DNA of 61,769 bases from Bacteroides sp. (GCA_020861095.1 JAJBTC010000138.1:1-61769), one strand, 5' to 3'; counted from the stretch's first letter, positions 27,754-37,416 are shown. A program made the numbers and translations. Notes: generated by a model not told the origin, from the sequence alone.

Positions 27754-28329
27754 ATGAGTAAGAAAATCTATTGGATACCTGTTGTGGTGTTGGTCGCTTC
27801 TCTTTTTACGGCTTGTAAAGAGAGTGAAGAGCCGGGCAAGTACGATAACTGGCAGGAGCCTAATGAGGCATATATGGACTCGCTGGAAAATGTATATAAA
27901 ACCCAGGCATCCGGGCTGTCTGAGAAAGACAGCTTGTATCGTTTTGAAGACCCGTTTGCACAGCAGGCGTATGTATATTATAAGAAGCTGAATCCGGAGG
28001 AAAAAGAAAATTTTGGTCCTCGTCCTTTGTATACAGATAATGTCTCTATGTATTTCCAGGCGTTTCTTATTGATGATGTCAGGGTCGGCGGGAACTTTAC
28101 AGATGATGCACCTGGTGAATTTGATGCTCCGCGTCAGGATGTATCTGTTAAAGAAGGAAGATTTGGTTCAGGAGTTGTATGGGCTCTTCAATATATGCAG
28201 GTGGGAGAAAGATGGAAGTTGTATATTCCCTGGGCCAGTGTAGGTCTTCCGGCTGAATTTACCGGATTACCGGAATATTCAAATCTGATATTTGATCTGG
28301 TGTTAGAAGAAATTACAAACAGGGAATAG
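27754..28329 (+). CDS. FKBP-type peptidyl-prolyl isomerase-like lipoprotein
   Basis: 191 residues from ATG 27754. Lipobox FTACK near residue 21 gives an exported lipoprotein. The C-terminal half resembles an FKBP domain ('VVWALQYMQVGERWKLYIPW', then 'PEYSNLIFDLVLEEI'), but the usual 'AYG' active-site stretch is replaced, so isomerase activity is doubtful. It probably helps folding in the cell envelope or is a non-catalytic relative. It is co-transcribed with glyS, an arrangement common in Bacteroidales, and followed by a strong terminator. Confidence 0.75.
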   Translation: MSKKIYWIPVVVLVASLFTACKESEEPGKYDNWQEPNEAYMDSLENVYKTQASGLSEKDSLYRFEDPFAQQAYVYYKKLNPEEKENFGPRPLYTDNVSMYFQAFLIDDVRVGGNFTDDAPGEFDAPRQDVSVKEGRFGSGVVWALQYMQVGERWKLYIPWASVGLPAEFTGLPEYSNLIFDLVLEEITNRE

Positions 28330-28346
28330 GCTGTTGTTTACTATAT

Positions 28347-28384
28347 AAACAGGGCCAAAGCTGTCACCAGCTTTGGCCCTGTTT
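28347..28384 (+). terminator. Terminator after glyS operon
   Basis: AAACAGGGCCAAAGCT pairs with AGCTTTGGCCCTGTTT around a 6-base loop, followed by TTTGTTTTCTTT. Confidence 0.85.
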
Positions 28385-28591
28385 GTTTTCTTTCCTGCCA
28401 GTTGATTAGACAGAAGGACGTATTTTCATAAAACGGAATGTGATACTTTTCTGTTCGCTGAACGATAAAGATCGGTTTTGTAAAAGAGGTATTTATAATG
28501 AACAGTACCACTTTGGTATTCGCTTTAGGTGTCCGTCCGGACAAGATCGATAAAAGGACTCTCCGGAAGTGTTATTACCGAAAAATACTAT

Positions 28592-28599
28592 TATATTTG
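28592..28599 (+). promoter_or_regulatory. -7 box of the TPR regulator gene
   Basis: TATATTTG matches the consensus exactly. No clear TTTG at the -33 position. The start codon is 55 bp on. Confidence 0.5.
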
Positions 28600-28653
28600 T
28601 AAGACCGAGAAACTTTACTATTTTACTCTTACTCACAAACACCTCTTACTCTT

Positions 28654-30468
28654 ATGACACAGTTCAGAATCCTGTACTCCTCTATTCTTATCTGTTGTTT
28701 CTTAACGATCTGTTTACATACCGACCGGTTGTGTGCTCAGGGCAGAGCCCAGTCAGCTCCGTCCAATGTGATGTATACTTCCCGGATAGATTCCCTGCTG
28801 AAAGGAGCAGATACGCTATCGGGAATCGAATTGCTCAGACTTTATCAGATGGTACATTACGGAGCTTATGAACTTAACGAGCAGGAGCTTCATCTTCAAC
28901 TCCTGCGGCAAAGTATGGACAGGGTAGAGAAGGATGATTACGAATTCGGACGTGCTTTCCTGTATGGGATATGGATCGAAGCCTTGTACAACTACAATCT
29001 TCCGGACACCATTCTGGTGCCCGAGGCGTTGCAGGCACTGGAGTTTATGCGTACGGTGCGAACCGATCCGAGGGCGGAGATCTATTACCTGAATGTAACA
29101 GTGATCGTGGTAGACCATTATATCCTGTCGGGCAATTACGAAGAGGCGTTAAAGCTATCTGAGGAACTTTACAAAGAGTCCAGAGAGAGCAACAGCAGCT
29201 CCGGTATCGCTACCGCTCTGAAATGTATGGGCAGGGCTTACTCTGCCCTTAGGTTCCCTGATAGAGCCATTGAATCTTACCGGGAAGTATTGGTGGTAGC
29301 GGATAAGGAAAGGAATATAGATATACTCTGTGATACGTATAACCTGCTTATAGATCTCTATCTGAAGAACGACCAACTGCAGGAGGCGTTGGATATGTGT
29401 AAGGCGTATGAAGACTTTCTTGCCTACAGCGAAAACAACCCGGGTACCATTGCCGAGGTAATTGAGAAATACCGGTTTAATTTTTATCTGTCTGCTGCGG
29501 AGGTGTACAGGCGGTTCAGGAACTATGCGCTGGCCGGGAAATACATCGCACAGGCAGAAGCTATTTCTTTTTCCCATACTGCGCTGGGCATATTCACCCT
29601 CGAAGATGTGCGTTTCAGGTTGCTGTTGGATCAGCGGAAATTTGAAGAAGCCGGCAGATCGCTCGATCGGATAGACCGGGAATATGGAGAAGTAGCTACA
29701 TTCTATGACAAATTAGGACTGCTGCGCTATCGGGCCCAACTCTACTACGAGCAGGGATGGTACGATAAGGCAGCCGATTCTTATATGGATTATATCCTGA
29801 GGAACGACTCTATAAAGAAAGTAGAGATGGCGGCCCACCTCAATGAAGTACGTACGCAATACGAAGTGGATAAGCTGGAGATGCGGCAGGAACAGGACAG
29901 ACGCCTTTTCCGCAGTACCGTGTGGTGGTTCAGCATCGCTGTGATGTTGTTGGTTGGGATTGTTTTGGTAGTAATGGTAAATGCGCGCAGGCTAAGTTTC
30001 AAGAACCGTTCTCTGGTCGAACGTATCCGTGAACAGGATAAGCTGGAAGCGGATAACGAACGGTTGCGTGACGAACTGGCCCGGCAGGATATCGCTGTGG
30101 ATATACATCGGGAACAGCCCGATCGCCTGGGCCAGCTCCATTTGCGCCTGAAAGAGTTGATGAAAGATCCTGCTGTATTCACCGACCCGGAGATCAACCG
30201 GAAGACGCTTGCCGACAAGCTGGGCACCAACGAAAAATACATATTCGATACAATACATACGTATTACGAGATGAGTATCCAGCAATATATCACCCATATC
30301 CGGTTGAACCATGCAAAGAAACTGCTGGCTCTTCCCGCAGAGAAACGCAACATCGAAGATATAGCTCTGGAGGCCGGCTTCAACAGCCGGGCTACTTTCC
30401 ATCGTCTTTTCAAGGAACGATACGGAATGACTCCCAGTGAGTTCAGAAGCCTGATCACCGGATCCTGA
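28654..30468 (+). CDS. Membrane-bound TPR regulator with AraC-type HTH
   Basis: 604 residues. A signal peptide or first span ('SILICCFLTICLHTDRLCAQ') is followed by about 380 residues of TPR-like helical pairs in the periplasm ('LKCMGRAYSALRFPDRAIES'). A membrane span ('WWFSIAVMLLVGIVLVVMV') near residue 430, a coiled coil with an Arg/Glu heptad pattern, and a C-terminal AraC helix-turn-helix ('IALEAGFNSRATFHRLFKER') complete it. The layout is that of one-component membrane regulators of Bacteroidetes. It stands upstream of another AraC gene and a fimbrial operon, which it may control (inference from position). Confidence 0.87.
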   Translation: MTQFRILYSSILICCFLTICLHTDRLCAQGRAQSAPSNVMYTSRIDSLLKGADTLSGIELLRLYQMVHYGAYELNEQELHLQLLRQSMDRVEKDDYEFGRAFLYGIWIEALYNYNLPDTILVPEALQALEFMRTVRTDPRAEIYYLNVTVIVVDHYILSGNYEEALKLSEELYKESRESNSSSGIATALKCMGRAYSALRFPDRAIESYREVLVVADKERNIDILCDTYNLLIDLYLKNDQLQEALDMCKAYEDFLAYSENNPGTIAEVIEKYRFNFYLSAAEVYRRFRNYALAGKYIAQAEAISFSHTALGIFTLEDVRFRLLLDQRKFEEAGRSLDRIDREYGEVATFYDKLGLLRYRAQLYYEQGWYDKAADSYMDYILRNDSIKKVEMAAHLNEVRTQYEVDKLEMRQEQDRRLFRSTVWWFSIAVMLLVGIVLVVMVNARRLSFKNRSLVERIREQDKLEADNERLRDELARQDIAVDIHREQPDRLGQLHLRLKELMKDPAVFTDPEINRKTLADKLGTNEKYIFDTIHTYYEMSIQQYITHIRLNHAKKLLALPAEKRNIEDIALEAGFNSRATFHRLFKERYGMTPSEFRSLITGS

Positions 30469-31251
30469 AGGCTGTCCCTGGGATATGCTCTTTACAACGT
30501 AGGGATTCTATCTACAAAGTATCCGGTTTACAAGGTATCTGTAGTGCTATAGGCACGTTGGATTCTAACCCAGGGTCAGGTCGGGGAGTGTACCGGAGCG
30601 ACCGCCACCCCGGGGTGCGGACTGCACACGAAAAAGGAGTGCTGTAAGTACGACCGAAATTTCTCTGCATCTTTTTCTGTCGATCGCACCTGCGGCACTC
30701 CTTTTCATGCTGCGGCTCTTCACCCAGGATGGCGTTTGTTTTGCCTTTGCTACCGCTACGGCTGCACTGCACCCGGGCTAAAATCTGGCGTGCCTGTAGC
30801 AGTACAGATAGATCGTATGATATCTTATAAAGAAGAAACCCTATTCTCAGAGAATGATCATTCTTACATAGTCATTATTCCCGGATAATTATCCTTTTGA
30901 AGCAACCCACATTTTCAGATAACTTTCATTTTCAGACATACCTCCGAATGGAATATATCCTTTCCCTGTCAATTATTTATAATAAATCTGATATCTACAC
31001 GGAAGTTTCCCATCCATACAGACTACTCTCTGCAATACGTACCATCTCTCTTCTTTACCAGCATCCCCACCTGTTTGGTATACCTCTGGTTATTTAAAAG
31101 TTACAGATCTGATACAATGTTTTACAACTGAGAAACACGCTTGCTCTGAGAAAGGATTTAATTTGCACCAGCATCATTCTATAAAGGAAAATAGGGTAAG
31201 GACAAGTGGGATAAACTCATCCTGATACATAATTAAATATAAGATAATTAG
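30469..31251. other. Long leader/intergenic region between the two regulators
   Basis: No convincing gene. It has a GC-rich part (30560-30780) with an inverted repeat AAAAGGAGTGC / GCACTCCTTTT at about 30632-30705, and an AT-rich part near 31100-31250 ahead of the next promoter. The short minus-strand frame across 30512-30772 is Arg/Pro/Ser-rich and lacks support. Confidence 0.5.
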
Positions 31252-31284
31252 TTTATTATGTGTTCCTTCGCTTACATACTTTTG
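31252..31284 (+). promoter_or_regulatory. Promoter of the short AraC gene
   Basis: TTTA at 31252-31255, 21 bp, then TACTTTTG at 31277-31284. The -7 box abuts the first operator repeat, so the operator would cover the transcription start. Confidence 0.6.
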
Positions 31285-31318
31285 TACTGTATGACACAAA
31301 AAATGTACTGTGTGTCTC
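31284..31318 (+). promoter_or_regulatory. Direct-repeat operator, AraC gene copy
   Basis: Two copies of GTACTGTRTGNC: GTACTGTATGACAC (31284-31297) and GTACTGTGTGTCTC (31305-31318), starting 21 bp apart, i.e. two helical turns on the same face. The same pair stands before the fimbrial operon at 32279-32313. Confidence 0.7.
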
Positions 31319-31430
31319 TTACCGCGAGGTTTTTTATTTGACTTTTGCAGAATCGTTTAAGATACAAACAGATCCCAGGATATGTATCACCTCTCCCGGA
31401 CGTAGCAATGAAAAGATAAAGACTGTATAC

Positions 31431-31895
31431 ATGATGATAAAACCGATGAAAAAGACTTTACCTGACCGGGTTTCTATAGACTCTGTGGCAAATTCTTCGG
31501 GCGCATCTGATCCGTTGAATACGCGTATATTCGAACATACAGATCTGAATGGCGACCGGAATCAGCGTGAACTTTTCTTACGCTTACATGCGTATCTGGT
31601 CGAAGATAAGAATTTCACACGAATGAAAATAAACGCCAGCGAACTGGTCACTGCTCTTTCTACCAACCGGACTTATCTGTTTGAAGCAGTGAAAGCAGTC
31701 ACTGGCAGAACCCTGCAACAATATATCAATCACCTCCGGCAGGAAGAAGCCAGACAGCTACTGGAAACTACGGATGAACTGATTGAGGCTATCGCAGCCA
31801 TCTGCGGATACAATTCGGTCCGTACCTTCTATCGCCTTTTTCGGCATACCTACCACATGAGCCCGGCGGTATACCGCAAAACGGTCAGGAAATAA
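31431..31895 (+). CDS. Short AraC-type DNA-binding regulator
   Basis: 154 residues from ATG 31431 (MMIKPMKKTL); ATG 31446 is a reasonable alternative, and the frame is open upstream to a GTG at 31260. After about 50 unassigned residues the protein is a single AraC helix-turn-helix pair ('ELVTALSTNRTYLFEAVKAV', 'IAAICGYNSVRTFYRLFRHT'), related to the C terminus of the membrane regulator upstream. There is no sensor domain or signal peptide, so it is a cytoplasmic regulator without a visible ligand module. The shared operator before itself and before the fimbrial operon suggests it controls both. Confidence 0.82.
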   Translation: MMIKPMKKTLPDRVSIDSVANSSGASDPLNTRIFEHTDLNGDRNQRELFLRLHAYLVEDKNFTRMKINASELVTALSTNRTYLFEAVKAVTGRTLQQYINHLRQEEARQLLETTDELIEAIAAICGYNSVRTFYRLFRHTYHMSPAVYRKTVRK

Positions 31896-32271
31896 GAACC
31901 ATTCATAGTATTCTACAGAGAAAGTACTACATAGGGTTCTGATGAATTTCATAGCTTTGTGGGTTTTGCCGGTCTGTCATTTACCTGGCCGATTACAGAT
32001 AAAATAGTATATAGTAAAGTATGTGCTGCAGAAAGCAGGAAGGCTCTTATCCTATCTACGTAGACCATGCCATATATAGGAATTGTCACTGTAAGATCAG
32101 TTCCCTCCCGTACCTTTTATGCTGTACAAGTCGGAAAAATAGGTATAAAAGCCCCTATGTGCGGGAATGGGCATATATACCTTGTTGTATGGGTGGAATG
32201 AAAAAGTAGTAAAAACCATAGATTTAGATGTAAAGTCTGGATTGTCAATTAGTTAGCTAAGAGCAAAATTG
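31896..32271. other. Gap upstream of the fimbrial operon
   Basis: No gene seen. It ends at the second direct-repeat operator. Confidence 0.5.
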
Positions 32272-32313
32272 TATTTTCGTACTGTGTGGCATAAATAATG
32301 TACTGTGTGTCAT
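32272..32313 (+). promoter_or_regulatory. Direct-repeat operator and -7 box, fimbrial operon copy
   Basis: A -7-like TATTTTCG (32272-32279) abuts GTACTGTGTGGCAT (32279-32292) and, 21 bp on, GTACTGTGTGTCAT (32300-32313). This is the same arrangement as at 31277-31318. No clear -33 box, which would suit an activated promoter. Confidence 0.7.
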
Positions 32314-32420
32314 AGCCTCCGGGATTCTTATGTGTTTCTTTGTAAAACGAAAGCATCTCTATGGGAATGGGCTCCCTCCGCATGTTAGGAACGAAAAGAA
32401 ACCTGCTTAAATATAATTTC

Positions 32421-33507
32421 ATGAAACCAGTGAAAAAGATCTTACTTCTTCTGCTGTTCAGTTTATTCACTGTACCTTTTTTGTTACAGCCAGCCTGCGC
32501 GGCCGGACTCTGTGCAATGGTGTGTGTTTGAGTTTATACCGGGCGATGATATGTTTTATATTCCCTGGAAAGGGAACGGTCAGGAGCTGACCCGTCTGTA
32601 TGCAGTAGTCACCGCATACAAAGAGGAGATCACTTCCGGTATGGTTCCTTTGCATGTCGATGCCTACAGCGCTTCGATGCGCGAACAGAAACGCAACAAA
32701 AACCTGGCCTTTGTCCGTGCCAACCGTGTAAAGTCGGAACTGATCGTTCACGTAGGGCTGAAAGAAGAGCATTTTATCACCCGTAACTTTACCACTCCCT
32801 ACGTAGATGCCGGTGGTCAGGCTCATAAAGATAAGGTGGTAGTTACTCTTCGTATACCTTTCAGGGAACCTCTCCGACAGCCTGAACCGGAGACTGAACC
32901 CGAGCCAGTAGTGGAATGCGTTCCTGTACCGGAGTCCGGGCCGGTAGTGGAAGCGACTCCCACACCGTTGCCTGTGCCTGTTGCTGCCCGCGAGGTGCCG
33001 ACCGGATTGTATCTGCGCACCAATCTGCTCTACGATGCCCTGCTGACACCTACTCTGGGTATAGAATGGCGCCTGAATCAGGATATAGGCATCAAACTTG
33101 ACGGGAGCTATGCTCATTGGGGAAATACCCACGGGCGGGTACAGAAGATGTGGTTGGTCAGTCCCGAAGTGCGGTGGTATGTACTGGAGTCCGGACACCT
33201 GTATGTAGGTCTGGGTGCCAATGTCGGAGAGGCCAATGTATATAGGGGTCTGGTACGTGTACTCTCCAAAGATACGGGTTATCAGGGAACTATCTATGGG
33301 GGTGGTCTCACTGTTGGTTACCAGCTTCCTTTGAACAGATGTCTGTCGGTCGACTTCAATCTGGGGTTGGGCTATACACGTTTTGAATACGATACATTCG
33401 GTATCAGCGACGGTGTGCGGGTCTATAAAGCGCACAACCAGACAAAGAACTTGTGGGGACCTACACAGGCAGGTATCAGCCTGATGTGGAAGGTAGGCAG
33501 GAAATGA
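32421..33507 (+). CDS. DUF3575-type outer-membrane protein, frameshifted in its signal peptide
   Basis: The natural start is ATG 32421 (MKPVKKILLLLLFSLFT), a good signal peptide. The frame then closes at 32530. Removing one T from the run TTTTTT at 32477-32482 joins it perfectly to the main frame, reading 'VPFCYSQPARPDSVQWCVFE' across the junction, for a product of about 361 residues. The N-terminal part is OmpA-peptidoglycan-binding-like ('YAVVTAYKEEIT', 'QKRNKNLAFVRANRVKSEL'). A Pro/Glu-rich linker and a DUF3575 beta-barrel ('TNLLYDALLTPTLGIEWRLN', 'SLMWKVGRK') follow. Such proteins open many Bacteroidales fimbrial operons. Either a sequencing slip or a switchable tract. Confidence 0.8.
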
Positions 33508-33526
33508 GAACGAAAAAGGAGGGTAT

Positions 33527-34420
33527 ATGAAAATAAACAGAATAACGATAGGTATAGCGGGTATGTTGCTCATGGGTACAGGGTGTGACGTAAAAGATCC
33601 GATCTACTATACACCTCATCCGGATCACGGAAAGATAGTACTCACTACCGAGTGGTCCGATCGGTCGGCTAATGTAGAGATCCCCGACAATTATACGGTG
33701 CAGGTGGGCAACTACCGGGAAGAGGTAAGTGAGGCTACCTGTATACTGGATCACCTTTTCGAAGCCGGAACTCATGCGGTTTATCTCTGCAACCCGGCGG
33801 AGTACATCACGGTAGATGGGACGGTGGCTAAGGTAGCCCGGGTAGCCGGTAGAGACGGAGAGAGTGAGGCATCCTTTATCTACCCGATGCCGGAATGGTT
33901 CTTTTCCTGTGCTACGGAGGTAACTGTTGAGAAAGACCATGTACATACACTGACAGCTTCCATGCGTCAACAGGTACGTCAACTGACATTACTGGTTGAA
34001 CCGGAGGGAATAGACCCGGATCAGCTCCTATCCATAGAGGGATGGTTAACAGGTGTGGCCGGAGAGTTGGATATAGAGCATACTATGTATACGGGTACTT
34101 CTGACGTGGCATTGGACTTTGCGAAGATAGCCGATGGACCGGATACCGGCAAATGGTCTGTTACGGTACGACTGCTGGGTATCTCCGGACCAGACCAGAC
34201 GCTGTGTGTCCGCCTTTACCTCGCAGGTAGCGCATCATCTGCCATACAGGTCAATAGCGACCTCTCGGATGCTTTGTCTGATTTCAATAGGGATAAGAAA
34301 ACGCCACTCGGTCTCACCGCGCGCCTTGTAATCGTGCCTGATCCGGATGTAGAGGCCGGATTTACGGCTACGATCGAAGACTGGAAAACAGGTGGAGGGG
34401 GTAGTGGTATAGCTATATAG
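33527..34420 (+). CDS. Fimbrial anchor/tip lipoprotein (DUF5119, Mfa2/FimB-like)
   Basis: 297 residues, lipobox MGTGC (Cys20). The opening 'YYTPHPDHGKIVLTTEWSDR' is typical of the DUF5119 group of fimbrillin-associated anchor proteins, and the C terminus is Gly-rich ('DWKTGGGGSGIAI'). Such proteins resemble FimB/Mfa2, which tie the fimbrial shaft to the outer membrane. It lies 19 bp after the DUF3575 gene and 73 bp before a fimbrillin, consistent with one operon. Confidence 0.8.
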   Translation: MKINRITIGIAGMLLMGTGCDVKDPIYYTPHPDHGKIVLTTEWSDRSANVEIPDNYTVQVGNYREEVSEATCILDHLFEAGTHAVYLCNPAEYITVDGTVAKVARVAGRDGESEASFIYPMPEWFFSCATEVTVEKDHVHTLTASMRQQVRQLTLLVEPEGIDPDQLLSIEGWLTGVAGELDIEHTMYTGTSDVALDFAKIADGPDTGKWSVTVRLLGISGPDQTLCVRLYLAGSASSAIQVNSDLSDALSDFNRDKKTPLGLTARLVIVPDPDVEAGFTATIEDWKTGGGGSGIAI

Positions 34421-34493
34421 CAGGTATATATGTGTATCAGTCAAGAGGGATAAGGATTTAATTATAAATAAGTAACAGTAAAAACCATACCAT

Positions 34494-35663
34494 ATGAATC
34501 CGATACAATATGTGTTAAGTTTTCTCTTCTTCAGGTGGAAGATGGATACGTTGCCTGGATATACAAGCGACAACGGGTCAGATGGCCTACAGAACGAAGG
34601 TGTGGCCTCTTGTGTGTGGATCAGGCTTCTGCTGAGCAAGTGGTACACTTTGCTGGTGGGTATGCTTCTGATCACGGGTTGTGCCCAGCATGAAGACCTC
34701 ATTCCCGGAGAAGAAGAGCGGATGCCGGTCCATTTCGCCTCTGCGTTGCCTGCATCTTCTGCCACCCGTACGACAAATGGTGGAGATCATTGGGTTAGCG
34801 GTAACGATATAGGGATTTTTGTGAAAGAGGCGGATAGCTCCCTTGCCCCGGAAACCATTATAGAAACCTATCAGAACAGGCGATATAGGGTGAGGACTTC
34901 AGGAAATAGTAATTTTGCCACTTTATATCCCTATTATCCGATAGATACTATTTATTTCCCGAATCAAAAACATATCGATTTCATCGCTTATTATCCTTAC
35001 TACGTTTATCTGGAAGTATCAGAAACTTCTCCTTATTACTTGATGCCTCTGGATAGTACTCGTATGATGGATCAGTCTGGGGAATATAGCCGATCCGTGG
35101 TAGATATGCTCTATAGCGACAATGAGACAAACAGGTACAGAGCTCAGAAAGATTCGGTCCGACTTTCCTTCATTCATGTGATGAGCAAACTAAGGATCAA
35201 CGTAATAGCGGGTCAAGGTATGCAAGATACGGATTTTTCCCGCGTAAATGCCAAAATATGGAATGTGCCCTATATGACTAAACTCTCTATAGCGGACGGA
35301 AGCCTTACAAATATTTTAACGAATGCATCGAATAAGATCTCCATGTGGAGATGGGACGCTCCGGAGGTTTCATACGATGCCACTTGTGAAGCCATTCTTA
35401 TTCCAGGAACAACACCGGACCGGAAGGTCGAATTCATCACAGAGGATGCACAATCTTTTACATGGAGTCTGGATGATTCCATCGTTTTCGAGCAAGGGAA
35501 GATCCATATCTGGGATATTACCATCGTTAATAAGTCTGCTTCCGGTCGTTCGAAGCAGGCCCATGGATCTGTTGCATCTGCAGCAGACATTCAAGTCGTT
35601 AATTATACAATTACGGACCGGGAGGTTGGTAGTGCTGCGGAGCATCCGGATCTCCGGCGGTAG
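34494..35663 (+). CDS. Fimbrillin-family lipoprotein
   Basis: 389 residues from ATG 34494, but a GTG at 34614 puts a clean lipoprotein signal ('WIRLLLSKWYTLLVGMLLIT' then GC) at the N terminus and is the more likely start. The mature protein follows the fimbrillin-like pattern: 'PVHFASALPASSATRTTNGG', 'WVSGNDIGIFV', 'FIAYYPYYVYL', 'IHVMSKLRINVI' and a terminal 'IHIWDITI' strand. It would be a major or minor fimbrial subunit, matured by lipoprotein processing and strand exchange. It precedes a second fimbrillin by 158 bp. Confidence 0.82.
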   Translation: MNPIQYVLSFLFFRWKMDTLPGYTSDNGSDGLQNEGVASCVWIRLLLSKWYTLLVGMLLITGCAQHEDLIPGEEERMPVHFASALPASSATRTTNGGDHWVSGNDIGIFVKEADSSLAPETIIETYQNRRYRVRTSGNSNFATLYPYYPIDTIYFPNQKHIDFIAYYPYYVYLEVSETSPYYLMPLDSTRMMDQSGEYSRSVVDMLYSDNETNRYRAQKDSVRLSFIHVMSKLRINVIAGQGMQDTDFSRVNAKIWNVPYMTKLSIADGSLTNILTNASNKISMWRWDAPEVSYDATCEAILIPGTTPDRKVEFITEDAQSFTWSLDDSIVFEQGKIHIWDITIVNKSASGRSKQAHGSVASAADIQVVNYTITDREVGSAAEHPDLRR

Positions 35664-35821
35664 TTTACGGATAAAGAGAATCTGTTCATAGAGGATATAT
35701 CATAAGCAATTAGTTGTGTAGCGGATAAAGAGAATAGACCAGAACAACTACCGGGTCTCTACACAAGAAAAAATGAAATAAATACAATAATATATAGTGT
35801 AAATTTCTAAAAATAACGAAG

Positions 35822-36745
35822 ATGAACAAGAACAAATTAAAAGGCTTAGCTGCTTATCTGTTGGCTGCATGGATAATGACCGCCTGCAACCAGGAAGAGC
35901 ATACAGTAGATACTACTCCGGTAGCGGCACGGTTCTCTGCCGGAATGGCCGGAGACAATCAGGATGTGACCGGACAGAGCCGTGCTTCGGGAAGTACCTG
36001 GAATGCTCAAGATTCCATAGGTATATTTATGGTAGAAAACGGGACACCCAATGTCATTCCGGGTTCAGAAAATGTAAAGTATGTGACTACAGACGGAACC
36101 AGTACGTTCACTGTTGCCCAGGGAGTTGAGGATATCTATTTCCCGGTGGATGAGACACAGAAAGTTGATTTCAGGTCTTACTACCCTTTCAGGCAGCAGA
36201 TCCGCGATCTGCTCTATCCGGTGAATGTGGCAGCTCAGGAAAATCCGGCAGAGATCGATCTGCTCTATGCCAATAGTTACCAGATCAATACCTCAGGATA
36301 TGATAAGACAACTCCTGAGGTAGGCCTTGTTTTTTATCATCAACTGGCCAGACTCGTTCTGAATACGATTCCCGGGGAAGGATTGAGGTCCCTGGCAGGT
36401 ATGTCCGTGGCAGTAAGGGGAATGAACACCGAAGCGAAATTTAACCTGTCTACGGGAGAATTATCTGATTATAACATGTTTGCAAATATTCCTTTAAAGA
36501 TGATTACAGACGGTAAGACGTTTGAAGCCATTTTGCTACCTGGTATTGCGAGCAGTGATGACGAATGGAAGTTTGATTTCGTTCTGGGAACGGATATCTA
36601 TACCTGGGAAGTGCCGGCAGGTACGGAATTCGAGGCGGGTAAGGAACATACCTGGACAATCAGTGTACAGAAGATACCCATAAAGGCCAGTGCAAAGATT
36701 GAGCCCTGGCAGGTCGGTCAGGGTGGTAAAGATGTAGCAGAATGA
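35822..36745 (+). CDS. Second fimbrillin-family lipoprotein
   Basis: 307 residues with lipobox MTAC (Cys21). Shared fimbrillin segments with the preceding gene are 'VAARFSAGM', 'WNAQDSIGIFMVENG', 'VDFRSYYPFRQQIRD', 'FYHQLARLVLNTIPG' and 'AGKEHTWTISVQKIPIK'. It ends with the family C terminus 'EPWQVGQGGKD'. Likely an extracellular fimbrial subunit, paired with the preceding one as shaft and accessory. An AT-rich 5-prime region may hold a weak separate promoter. Confidence 0.85.
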   Translation: MNKNKLKGLAAYLLAAWIMTACNQEEHTVDTTPVAARFSAGMAGDNQDVTGQSRASGSTWNAQDSIGIFMVENGTPNVIPGSENVKYVTTDGTSTFTVAQGVEDIYFPVDETQKVDFRSYYPFRQQIRDLLYPVNVAAQENPAEIDLLYANSYQINTSGYDKTTPEVGLVFYHQLARLVLNTIPGEGLRSLAGMSVAVRGMNTEAKFNLSTGELSDYNMFANIPLKMITDGKTFEAILLPGIASSDDEWKFDFVLGTDIYTWEVPAGTEFEAGKEHTWTISVQKIPIKASAKIEPWQVGQGGKDVAE

Positions 36746-37416
36746 CGTACCCTGCAGGTAATGTAGTTTATCTGTTGGTTCCTGGTACCCTATGGTTTCT
36801 ACAGAATGTCTGTAGATGTATTTTGCAAAGCCTCCGGCATCTGATACATACTTGTAGTAGATACTTTTCTCTATAAAGTTTTTCGCATAGTAGCTTTCAC
36901 GCCTTCACAAGATCAGGTATATATCTGTATCTGTTTGTGTTAAGTGTGAAGGCTACGTGTGTTTTTATGCTTTCACCTGCTTTCACGCCTTCACCGTGTC
37001 CCGTCCCTTAACTGCCTTACCCTCGTCATTCAGATACATATCCCTGTTGCATGAAGCATCTTTTCTTTGTCTTTTAATCGGGCCCACAGATTGAGGCCCA
37101 TCGGCCCACAGTTGTGGGCTCACCAGCCTGCAACTGTAAACCCATGAGCCCACAACTGTGGGCCGAATTAAAGTATAAGGAAAAGCGGGTTAGATATTGG
37201 AGGATTGTATGTTATACAAAGTTCCTTATGGGTTTAGATGTAGTATCGTGCTTTTCGGGAACCAGCATGGATAGATATCGGCACACATGTATAGTATGTA
37301 GAACGTGTATGCCCGCTCTGCCGGACTAAAGCCTGTCCGGTATGGTCCTATCTTTGGTATCAGGACTTCCTGTCTGATTTATGCCTGATGTCCGGCTCTG
37401 GTGGAAAAGATTACTT
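36746..37416. other. Repeat-bearing gap between convergent genes
   Basis: No gene. It has a hairpin GCCTTCACA/TGTGAAGGC (36901-36963) that may end the fimbrial transcript, repeated TTTCACGCCTTCAC motifs near 36895-37000, and the perfect inverted repeat at 37102-37166. Confidence 0.5.
37102..37166. repeat. Perfect 22-bp inverted repeat
   Basis: Arms 37102-37123 and 37145-37166 are exact reverse complements, each built around GCCCACAGTTGTGGGC, itself nearly palindromic. A further GGCCCACAG half unit lies at 37082-37090. Confidence 0.8.

Noticed and set aside
30512..30772. 86-codon minus-strand frame in the regulator gap
   Set aside because: Low-complexity composition, no start signals, and it contains an inverted repeat.
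32467..33573. 368-codon minus-strand frame
   Set aside because: Antisense to the DUF3575 gene, whose protein features and frame repair are much stronger.
36895..37170. Possible CRISPR-like array from repeated TTTCACGCCTTCAC and GGCCCACA motifs
   Set aside because: Repeats are irregular in length and spacing, have no unique spacers of even size, and no cas genes are present.
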